In this document: piece after piece, positions 57,352-64,000 of the stretch | Layout: every line of letters starts with the position of its first letter | Position numbering within the stretch: the stretch's first letter is position 1 | Source: Citrobacter sp. Marseille-Q6884 | GTDB taxonomy: Bacteria > Pseudomonadota > Gammaproteobacteria > Enterobacterales > Enterobacteriaceae | Length of the DNA stretch: 64,000 nucleotides | Assembly: GCF_945906775.1 (NCBI RefSeq) | Contig: NZ_CAMDRE010000001.1 | Coordinates: forward strand, 1,488,001-1,552,000 | Direction of reading: 5' to 3' | Position numbers and translations under genes: made by a program | The notes under the pieces: generated by a model | What the model was told of the DNA's origin: nothing | The model's database searches: none | The model's input: the letters and a program-made list of their open reading frames with translations, nothing else

Positions 57352-58938
57352 ATGAATGCCTCCTCTTTTCACCCTTTTTTTGTCGCCCTTATTGCCACCC
57401 TGGTGTTCGTGTTCCCTGTGCATGCGGTTTCGGATGAGCAAAACCAGCCTCAGCATGAAGAACGAGAGGTGCTCGAAGTCAACATGGACGAGCTGCTGCA
57501 ACCCTGGGTGGGGGATCTGCCAGGGATGCTTGATCGCCGGGTGATCAGGGTACTGACGACCTACAGCAAGACGTTCTTCTTTATCAACAAGGGAACTCAG
57601 CGCGGTGTTACCCATGACATGTTTATGGCGTTTGAACACGAACTCAACGCCAGGCTGCTGAAGGAAGACAAGCTAAAACAACGTCATCTCAAAGTACGCA
57701 TTCTCTTTGTACCTGTGGCGCGTGACCAACTGTTTGCGGCACTCAATGAAGGACGGGGAGATATCGCCGCCGCAAACCTGACCATTACGCCGGATCGTCA
57801 GAAACGTGTGGATTTCACGCTTCCCCTCTATCCCAATGTCAAAGAACTGCTGCTTTCAGGCCCCAACTCTCCAGAGGTAGAGACCCTGGCACAACTCTCG
57901 GGCAAGACAGTGTTTGTGCGTCCCTCATCCAGCTATTACGAGAGCCTTAAGGCGCTTAACTCCCGCTTCACAAAAGCATCACTTCCTCCGGTTGTTCTCG
58001 AGGAATCCCCGGAATCACTTGAGGATGAAGACCTGATTGAGATGCTCAACGCCGGTCTCATCCCGCTGATTGTCGTCGATCGCCATAAAGCTGAGTTTTG
58101 GAAGCAAGTGTTTCCAAAAATTCAGATACACGAAAATATTGTGTTGCGCGACGATGCCAATATCGCGTGGGCAGTACGCAAAAATAGCCCTGAACTTCTC
58201 GCGTTGTTGAATGCGTTCGTTAAGGAAAATAGCCAGGGCAGCAAGTTGGGTAACACGATTTTGTTTCGCTACCTGAAGAGCGCAGAGTATGTAAAAAGTG
58301 CAGCGGCAGAGAAGGAGCGTCGCAAACTGCTGAGTATGGTGGCGCTATTCAGAAAGTACGGTGAACGCTATGACGTGGACTGGTTGCTGATGGCCGCTCA
58401 GGGGTATCAGGAGTCGCGGCTCGACCAGTCAGCTCGCAGCCATGTAGGCGCTATTGGGGTGATGCAGGTGATGCCGCGTACGGGCAAGGAATTGAAAGTA
58501 GGTGACATCCGTAAGCTGGATCCCAACATCCATGCGGGGGTGAAATATATGCGCTGGATGATAGACAATTTCTATGGTGATGAACCGATGACCCGCCTTG
58601 ATAAGGCGCTCTTCGCGTTTGCTTCTTACAACGCGGGGGCGGCCCGTATTGCCCGGTTACGCGCTGAAACGAAGATGCGAGGCTTTGACCCTGATGTCTG
58701 GTTTGGCAACGTGGAGTATCTGGCCGCTGAGCAGATCGGTGCGGAAACCGTTACGTATGTGAGTAACATTTATAAGTATTACATCGCTTATCGACTCATC
58801 ATGGACGAAGTCGCGCGTAAAGAGAAAGACACCAGGGCATCACGCAGTGACGCCGCGATAGAACAGATCAACAAAGCGACTGAGGGGACGAATGAAATGA
58901 CAGAGAAGGCCGGGAAGGAAGTCCCTGATAAATTGTGA
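57352..58938 (+). CDS. MltF-like lytic transglycosylase with solute-binding domain
   Basis: A 528-residue secreted protein: signal peptide (cleavage after VHA, residue 25, with no lipobox Cys), an amino-acid-type solute-binding domain (SBP_bac_3, about 60-300), then a Slt/MltF-type lytic transglycosylase domain (about 335-470) with catalytic Glu354 in QGYQESRLDQSA followed by GAIGVMQVMP and ASYNAGAARI. MltF in E. coli lies elsewhere and is a lipoprotein-like outer membrane enzyme, so this is a paralogue. The C-terminal 40 residues are charged and low in complexity. It would cleave peptidoglycan glycan strands to 1,6-anhydromuropeptides. Confidence 0.88.
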   Translation: MNASSFHPFFVALIATLVFVFPVHAVSDEQNQPQHEEREVLEVNMDELLQPWVGDLPGMLDRRVIRVLTTYSKTFFFINKGTQRGVTHDMFMAFEHELNARLLKEDKLKQRHLKVRILFVPVARDQLFAALNEGRGDIAAANLTITPDRQKRVDFTLPLYPNVKELLLSGPNSPEVETLAQLSGKTVFVRPSSSYYESLKALNSRFTKASLPPVVLEESPESLEDEDLIEMLNAGLIPLIVVDRHKAEFWKQVFPKIQIHENIVLRDDANIAWAVRKNSPELLALLNAFVKENSQGSKLGNTILFRYLKSAEYVKSAAAEKERRKLLSMVALFRKYGERYDVDWLLMAAQGYQESRLDQSARSHVGAIGVMQVMPRTGKELKVGDIRKLDPNIHAGVKYMRWMIDNFYGDEPMTRLDKALFAFASYNAGAARIARLRAETKMRGFDPDVWFGNVEYLAAEQIGAETVTYVSNIYKYYIAYRLIMDEVARKEKDTRASRSDAAIEQINKATEGTNEMTEKAGKEVPDKL

Positions 58939-58998
58939 TGAAGTGGGGAGGTTGGTCGGAGAGTCAGTACGGTCAAATATTTTCGAAAGCACAAAAGC

Positions 58999-59023
58999 AA
59001 AAACCCGCCTTGTGGGCGGGTTC
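58999..59023 (-). terminator. Terminator downstream of pheU
   Basis: AACCCGCC and its complement around an ACAA loop, followed on the minus strand by TTTTTGC, lie 11 nt after the tRNA-Phe gene. The same stem could end the convergent transglycosylase transcript, where CTTT follows. Confidence 0.8.
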
Positions 59024-59033
59024 TTTAGAATAG

Positions 59034-59109
59034 TGGTGCCCGGACTCGGAATCGAACCAAGGACACGGGGATTTTCAATCCCCTGCTCTACCGACTGAGC
59101 TATCCGGGC
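59034..59109 (-). tRNA. pheU: tRNA-Phe (anticodon GAA)
   Basis: 76 nt; on the minus strand it runs from GCCCGGATAGCTCAGTCGG to GAGTCCGGGCACCA with encoded CCA and all arms paired. Anticodon GAA lies in the loop TTGAAAA. Position next to yjdC identifies it as pheU, a known integration site for islands in enterics; no integrase or duplicated tRNA end is seen here. Confidence 0.97.
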
Positions 59110-59225
59110 AACGGGGCGCATTAAACCGTAATCCCCTCGCTTCGTCAACGGCTTTCCTTGAAAAACACCACAAAAGCCTGCTGACTGCGCGCTTTTCACT
59201 CAGTGCGCGGCAAATATACCCAAAA

Positions 59226-59801
59226 TCAGGTCAGTGCGCCGCCCTGGCGACATTGGGCAAAACGCAGGATATCTTCGGCGAGGCGGTGAGCCGTTTCCAC
59301 ATCGGCCTGACTACGGTTGACCAGCATTCGGCTGAGGCAACCTTCCAGCACCAGTTCCATCTGCCTGGCGACCATCGCCGGGTCGTCAACTTCCAGTGTC
59401 GTCAGGAGTTCATGAGTGAAATCATGTGCTGCCTTTTTTTGTTTATCCGCTAACTGATGGATAGGGTGCGCGGGATCGGGGTAGAACGTACAGGCTGCAA
59501 TAAACAGACAGCCGGGATAGCGATGATTGCTCACGCATTCGGACAATGCGTTATAGCGAGCCAGCAGTTTCTGCTCGGCGCTCAGTGTTTCATCCAACAG
59601 CAGCTGGCGCCGCCAGCTGTCCACCCGCTGGCTGAGGTAACGCAATGCATCGTACAAAATAGCCTCTTTATCGGGCCAGAATCGCTGTAGCTCATCAAGG
59701 GGATAATCAATGCGTTCAGCCACCATTTCCATCGTGGTATTGGCTATCCCTTGAACCTCCAGTAATTTCAGGGCTTCTCCCAGGACATCTTCACGTTGCA
59801 C
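59226..59801 (-). CDS. yjdC: TetR-family regulator YjdC
   Basis: A 191-residue regulator with an N-terminal TetR-like helix-turn-helix region (LLEVQGIANTTMEMVAERIDYPLDELQRFW). The GTG at 59801 is chosen because AAGGAG stands 6 nt upstream and it gives the E. coli length and N-terminus; the ATG at 59816 overlaps that ribosome site. Function unknown; it lies 36 nt downstream... on the minus strand of dsbD is upstream, so the two may be cotranscribed. Confidence 0.9.
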   Translation of the reverse strand: MQREDVLGEALKLLEVQGIANTTMEMVAERIDYPLDELQRFWPDKEAILYDALRYLSQRVDSWRRQLLLDETLSAEQKLLARYNALSECVSNHRYPGCLFIAACTFYPDPAHPIHQLADKQKKAAHDFTHELLTTLEVDDPAMVARQMELVLEGCLSRMLVNRSQADVETAHRLAEDILRFAQCRQGGALT

Positions 59802-59837
59802 GGTATTCTCCTTCATCTTTGCTTTTGCAAGTGTCGC

Positions 59838-61541
59838 TCACGGTTGGCGATCGCGCAAATGTGCGCTAAAGGCCGCGGCATCCATAAAGCCCGTCACCCG
59901 TGCTTGCGGGTGCTCTTTACCCTGGGCATCGAAGAACAGGATGGTCGGCAATCCTAAAACCTGTAAATGCTTCAGAAGCGCGACATCTTGTGCATTGTTT
60001 GCCGTAACATCCGCCTGCAGAAGCACCGTGTTGCTGAGTGCTTGCTGCACTTGTGGATTGCTGAAGGTGTACTTCTCAAATTCCTTGCAGGCCACGCACC
60101 AGTCGGCATACAGATCCAACATTACGGGTCTGCCTTTAGCTTGCGCCAGCGCCTGATTGAGTTCATCCACCGATGCTACCTTCGCGAAATTGAGGTGCGC
60201 CTGCGTTTGCGCATGTGGAGAACCGAATGCCCAGTCCTGTAGTGGACGCACGCTCACCAGAGCTGCGGCTAACAGGGCAATCTGAATGATGCGCATCCAG
60301 GAACGCTTTGCCTGCAGACTCGTGATAAACGCCCAGCCAAAGAATGCGACGCCTAACAGCGACCACAGGCGAACTCCCCACTCGTCACCGATTATGCGCT
60401 CAAGCAAAAATACGGGGAGCGCAAGGATGACAAAACCAAACGCGGTTTTAACGTGTTCCATCCAGGGGCCGCTTTTAGGCAGCAGGCGATTCCCAAAGAG
60501 GGTAATCAATATCAGGGGTAATCCCATTCCCAGCGCATACAGATATAAAGTACCGCCGCCGAGCCACAGATTTCCGCTCTGGGCGATATACAACAAAATC
60601 GCGCTCAGTGGTGCGGTTGTGCAGGGAGAACAGATCAGACCGGCAATTGCGCCCATCGCAAATACGCTCCCGGGAGAGCCGCCTTGCTGACGGTTACTCA
60701 TCAGGGTAAGGCGCGTTTGCAGTGATGACGGCAGTTGTAGCGTGAACAGGCCAAACATTGATAAGGCCAGTAACGTAAAGACGCCAGCAAGGCCTGCCAG
60801 TACATAAGGATGCTGTAGCGCGGCCTGAAACTGGAGACCGGCAGCCGCAACGACAAGACCCAGTGCCGTGTAGGTGAGCGCCATGCCCTGGACGTAGATA
60901 AACGTCAGTAGCAGCGCCCGCCCGGTCGATAAGCGTTGCTTTCCGCCCAGCACGATGCCGGAAATCAGCGGATACATCGGCAGTACGCAAGGCGTAAAGG
61001 CGATGCCAATACCGATAAGGAAAGCCCACAGCGCAGAGAATGGCAGCTCGGCGGGTGGTTGTTCTTGTTGTGGTACCGGTGCTACTGGCGTGGTAGGCAG
61101 TGATTCCTGACTCGCGACGACGGCACTTAGCGGTACGGTTTTCGTTTCCGGTGGATAGCAAAATCCGGCGTCGGCGCATCCCTGATAAGTGATGGTCAGC
61201 GTTGCGCCAGATGCAGCCTCATTTACCGTAATCGGGACGTTTAGCTCCTTACGGTAAATCTCACTCTTGCCGTAAAACTCATCTTCATGCCAGACACCTG
61301 GCGGTAGCTTTACTTCGGCAATACTGGCCTGAGAGGGCGTAACGCTTATCTGTTTACGATACAGATAGTAGCCCTCTTTTACCTGCCAGGAGAGGTTCAG
61401 GTCGTGCTGGTTTTGTTGAAAATCAAAAACAAACGCCCGATCCGCAGGGACAAACTGCGAGCGGCCAGGCGCGTCAAATAATCCGGCAAAGGTGGATGTG
61501 CTGCACAGTAGCAGGATCAGCGTAAGGATGCGTTGAGCCAT
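59838..61541 (-). CDS. dsbD: Thiol:disulfide interchange protein DsbD
   Basis: A 567-residue three-domain membrane protein: signal peptide (STFAGLF), N-terminal periplasmic domain with the CADAGFC cysteine pair, eight-helix membrane domain with cysteines in TPCVLPMYPLISG and CSPCTTAPL, and a C-terminal thioredoxin domain with CVACKEF. It moves electrons from cytoplasmic thioredoxin to periplasmic DsbC/DsbG and cytochrome maturation. Its 5' end overlaps cutA by 25 nt. Confidence 0.96.
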   Translation of the reverse strand: MAQRILTLILLLCSTSTFAGLFDAPGRSQFVPADRAFVFDFQQNQHDLNLSWQVKEGYYLYRKQISVTPSQASIAEVKLPPGVWHEDEFYGKSEIYRKELNVPITVNEAASGATLTITYQGCADAGFCYPPETKTVPLSAVVASQESLPTTPVAPVPQQEQPPAELPFSALWAFLIGIGIAFTPCVLPMYPLISGIVLGGKQRLSTGRALLLTFIYVQGMALTYTALGLVVAAAGLQFQAALQHPYVLAGLAGVFTLLALSMFGLFTLQLPSSLQTRLTLMSNRQQGGSPGSVFAMGAIAGLICSPCTTAPLSAILLYIAQSGNLWLGGGTLYLYALGMGLPLILITLFGNRLLPKSGPWMEHVKTAFGFVILALPVFLLERIIGDEWGVRLWSLLGVAFFGWAFITSLQAKRSWMRIIQIALLAAALVSVRPLQDWAFGSPHAQTQAHLNFAKVASVDELNQALAQAKGRPVMLDLYADWCVACKEFEKYTFSNPQVQQALSNTVLLQADVTANNAQDVALLKHLQVLGLPTILFFDAQGKEHPQARVTGFMDAAAFSAHLRDRQP

Positions 61542-61864
61542 GAGCGGTAATCAAAGTCTCCGTGAGTGACGGGTAAAACCAGAAGTTCAGGGGTTTGATA
61601 CGGGTGATGAGACTTCAGGCAATCGAGAAGGGCTTGCTGGTGCGTGACAGCGGTTTTTAAAATCATCTGGACTTCATATTCCTGCTCCAGCTTGCCTTCC
61701 CAATAGTAGAGAGAGGTTGCGCCGGGCAGCAGTGTTACGCAGGCAGCCAGTTTTTCCGCCAGCACTTTAGCGGCCAGATCCTGGGCGGTTGCTTCGTCCG
61801 GGGCGGTACAGATCACCACAACGGTCTCGGGGATGGAGATATCCTGACTCTTTACATCAAGCAT
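61517..61864 (-). CDS. cutA: CutA divalent-cation tolerance protein
   Basis: A 115-residue small trimeric ferredoxin-like protein, with LPGATSLYYWEGKLEQEYEVQMILKT-type core (conserved Trp and Glu residues) and the C-terminal LVLPVTHGDFDYRSWL. The start at 61864 has GAGG 5 nt upstream. Associated in E. coli with copper tolerance, mechanism unsettled. It is upstream of and overlaps dsbD. Confidence 0.95.
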   Translation of the reverse strand: MLDVKSQDISIPETVVVICTAPDEATAQDLAAKVLAEKLAACVTLLPGATSLYYWEGKLEQEYEVQMILKTAVTHQQALLDCLKSHHPYQTPELLVLPVTHGDFDYRSWLNASLR

Positions 61865-61994
61865 AAACACCTCGAAAGAACAGAGTAACCAGCAAGAGAG
61901 TGGTCACTATACAACGGACGCGGGAAGGATGTTAGTTAAAGCGAGGAGTAGGAGAGGAACAGCAGGGCGCATAAACGCCCTGCTGGTAAAACTT

Positions 61995-63296
61995 TTACAG
62001 CATGAAGCCGCCCAGCAAGAAGCCGAAGCAGACAGCCAGAACCACACCCAGAGTACCCGGGATGAAGAACGGATGGTTGAAGACGAATTTACCGATGCGA
62101 GTTGTACCGGTGTCATCCATCTGAACCGCCGCAACCAGAGTTGGGTAGGTTGGCAGAATAAACAGGCCAGAAACGGCAGCGAAAGAAGCAACAGCCGTCA
62201 GCGGAGAAACGTTCAGTGCCAGAGCCATCGGCATCAGCGCTTTAGCAGTAGCTGCCTGAGAGTAAAGCAGTGCAGAAGCAAAGAAGAAGATGACAGCCAG
62301 CAGCCATGGGTGACCCTGAATGACGCTACCTGCAGTATCTTTGATCCAATCAATATTGTGAGAAACGAAAGTATCACCCAGCCATGCAACACCCAGGATA
62401 CAGATACAGGCGCTCATACCTGCTTTGAAGGTGCTGGAGTTCAGGATGGAGTCAGTTTCAACGCGGCAGATGATCGTGGTCAGCGTCGCGATGCTCAGCA
62501 TGATGATCAGGATGGCGTTGGTGGTGTTCATCAGCGGTTTAGCGACCAGGCCGAGGCTTGGGCTGTTAATGATGGCGTAAGCCACCACGCAAACTACGCC
62601 CAGCAGGAACAGCCAAACGGAGGTTTTCGCGCCAGCTTTGATTTCAACCTGTTTTTCGCCACGCAGTTCAACCAAACCTTCTTCCAGACGTTTACGGTAA
62701 ACCGGATCGTCAGACAGTTTAGAGTTGAACAGTGCAGTCACCAGGAAGGACATGACCAGTACTGCCAGCAGGGTGGACGGAATGACCACGGACAGCAGGT
62801 GAATATAGCTGATGCCATGACCTTCCATGACGGAAGACATGTAAACAACAGCTGCAGAGATTGGCGATGCAGTAATCGCAATCTGTGCTGAAACCACCGC
62901 AGTAGACAGAGGACGGCAAGGTTTGATGCCTTGTTCCTTCGCCACTTCAGCGATAACCGGCAGCGTAGCCAGAGAGATGTTACCTGTACCTGCAAAGATG
63001 GTCAGGAAATAGGTCACGATAGGAGCGAGGATCGTGATGTATTTCGGGTTTTTACGCAGCAGTTTTTCAGTTTGGTGAACCAGATAGTCCAGACCACCTG
63101 CAATCTGCATAGCGGAAATGGCAGCGATAACCGCCATGATAATGGAAATAACATCGAACGGAATATTACCCGGTTTTACACCGATAGCGGCGAGAACCAG
63201 AACACCCAGCCCACCTGCAAATCCAATGCCGATACCCCCAAGTCTGGCACCCAAAAAGATTGCCAGCAAAACGATGATAAGTTCTACAACTATCAT
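61995..63296 (-). CDS. dcuA: C4-dicarboxylate transporter DcuA
   Basis: A 433-residue Dcu-family membrane protein starting MIVVELIIVLLAIFLG. It takes up aspartate, fumarate or malate in exchange for succinate, and pairs with AspA, encoded just upstream on the same strand. About ten to twelve hydrophobic segments; length equals E. coli DcuA. Confidence 0.96.
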   Translation of the reverse strand: MIVVELIIVLLAIFLGARLGGIGIGFAGGLGVLVLAAIGVKPGNIPFDVISIIMAVIAAISAMQIAGGLDYLVHQTEKLLRKNPKYITILAPIVTYFLTIFAGTGNISLATLPVIAEVAKEQGIKPCRPLSTAVVSAQIAITASPISAAVVYMSSVMEGHGISYIHLLSVVIPSTLLAVLVMSFLVTALFNSKLSDDPVYRKRLEEGLVELRGEKQVEIKAGAKTSVWLFLLGVVCVVAYAIINSPSLGLVAKPLMNTTNAILIIMLSIATLTTIICRVETDSILNSSTFKAGMSACICILGVAWLGDTFVSHNIDWIKDTAGSVIQGHPWLLAVIFFFASALLYSQAATAKALMPMALALNVSPLTAVASFAAVSGLFILPTYPTLVAAVQMDDTGTTRIGKFVFNHPFFIPGTLGVVLAVCFGFLLGGFML

Positions 63297-63360
63297 ATTA
63301 GCCTTCCTTGTTCTTTAACAAGTTGATATTAAATTGTTGTTTTAAAGTAACTTCGAGCAA

Positions 63361-63390
63361 GAAAAAAGGCACGTCATCATGACGTGCCTT
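63361..63390 (-). terminator. Terminator between aspA and dcuA
   Basis: An 11-bp stem AAGGCACGTCA with its complement and a 3-nt loop is followed on the minus strand by TTTTTTC, 22 nt after the aspA stop. Partial readthrough into dcuA is expected, as the genes form an operon in E. coli. Confidence 0.85.
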
Positions 63391-63411
63391 CTCTGGTACT
63401 ACCCTACACGA

Positions 63412-64000
63412 TTACTGTTCGCTTTCATCAGTATAACGTTTTGCTTTATAAGCAGGGTGCATCAGGTTCTGTGCAGAGAAGATATCGTCCAGTTCAGACT
63501 CGGTCAACAGACCGCGCTCCAGGACAACTTCACGTACGCTCTTACCGGTTTCAGCACAAATCTTACCGACGATATCACCGTTGTGGTGACCAATGAACGG
63601 GTTCAGGTAAGTGACGATACCGATGGAGTTGAATACGAACGCTTCACACACTTCTTTGTTAGCAGTGATGCCGCTTACGCATTTTTCCAGCAGGTTGTAG
63701 CAAGCATTGCTCAGAATGTGGATAGATTCGAACATTGCCTGGCCGATTACCGGTTCCATTACGTTCAGCTGCAGCTGACCTGCTTCAGACGCCATGGTGA
63801 CGGTGATGTCGTTACCGATGACTTTGAAGCACACCTGGTTTACGACTTCCGGGATAACCGGGTTAACTTTTGCTGGCATGATGGAAGAACCCGCCTGCAG
63901 TTCCGGCAGGTTGATCTCGTTCAGACCGGCACGTGGGCCAGAGGAGAGCAAACGCAGGTCGTTACAGATTTTGGACATTTTCACAGCCAGACGTTTCAGT
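63412..64000 (-). CDS. aspA: Aspartate ammonia-lyase AspA, C-terminal part (cut by window edge)
   Basis: The last 195 or so residues of the fumarase/aspartase superfamily enzyme, open to the right edge. The superfamily signature GSSIMPAKVNP, carrying the catalytic serine loop, is visible, and the end AKRYTDESEQ equals that of E. coli AspA. It deaminates aspartate to fumarate plus ammonia, feeding fumarate respiration with DcuA. Confidence 0.96.
   Translation of the reverse strand, partial: LKRLAVKMSKICNDLRLLSSGPRAGLNEINLPELQAGSSIMPAKVNPVIPEVVNQVCFKVIGNDITVTMASEAGQLQLNVMEPVIGQAMFESIHILSNACYNLLEKCVSGITANKEVCEAFVFNSIGIVTYLNPFIGHHNGDIVGKICAETGKSVREVVLERGLLTESELDDIFSAQNLMHPAYKAKRYTDESEQ

Noticed and set aside
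49484..59109. Integrative island attached at pheU
   Set aside because: No integrase, no second copy of the tRNA 3' end and no transposase were found, so I describe the block only as variable, not as a mobile element.

Overview
The window reads as a chromosomal segment of an enteric bacterium, most probably of the Citrobacter freundii complex. The 16S rRNA gene at 44221-45762 has variable regions I recognise as C. freundii-like, and the gene order largely follows the E. coli/Salmonella phn-to-aspA stretch (phn, crfC-yjcZ, proP, basSR-eptA, adiCYA, yjdF-fumB-dcuB-dcuRS, then pheU-yjdC-dsbD-cutA-dcuA-aspA). Species assignment is by eye and has not been searched.

Layout. (1) 1-7858: a minus-strand sugar operon (ABC ATPase, permease, binding protein, D-lyxose-type isomerase, class II aldolase, PfkB kinase cut by the window edge), divergent from a hybrid histidine kinase. 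(2) 7928-8860: yjdP, which carries a six-fold heptad repeat, and a RelE/StbD-type toxin-antitoxin pair placed between yjdP and phnP. (3) 8872-20623: the complete phosphonate C-P lyase operon phnCDEFGHIJKLMNOP with a Pho-box-like promoter, plus yjdN and yjdM. (4) 21280-27752: the dynamin-like pair crfC-yjcZ, a 2-keto-3-deoxygluconate permease (kdgT) with a strong KdgR-type operator, and proP with its CRP site. (5) 27776-31376: the PmrAB lipid A modification cluster, including the 29-residue small protein PmrR and two exact PmrA boxes. (6) 31461-36320: arginine-dependent acid resistance (adiC, adiY, adiA). (7) 36662-43623: anaerobic C4-dicarboxylate metabolism (fumB, dcuB, dcuR, dcuS) and yjdF. 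(8) 43905-49304: a complete rRNA operon (P1, P2, boxA, 16S, tRNA-Glu, 23S, 5S, terminator). (9) 49484-58938: a variable block with a SulP transporter, a second ATPase-permease-binding-protein sugar operon with a Gfo/Idh dehydrogenase and a TIM-barrel isomerase, and a divergent MltF-like lytic transglycosylase. (10) 59034-64000: pheU, yjdC, dsbD, cutA, dcuA and the 3' part of aspA.

How it works together. Much of the window concerns acquiring unusual carbon or phosphorus sources (two ribose-type ABC systems, phosphonates, deoxygluconate, C4-dicarboxylates) and surface or acid stress (PmrAB, EptA, Adi, ProP). dcuS/dcuR would sense fumarate-type acids and control dcuB-fumB; dcuA-aspA at the right end supplies the same fumarate respiration pathway.

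I found no transposase, integrase, prophage or CRISPR array. The least ordinary parts are the two sugar operons at either end, which share the same internal order and both lack a visible DNA-binding regulator; the toxin-antitoxin insertion; the rRNA operon between dcuS and pheU, where E. coli K-12 has yjdIJK-lysU-cad genes; and the MltF-like enzyme facing the second sugar operon across a perfect 16-bp palindrome.
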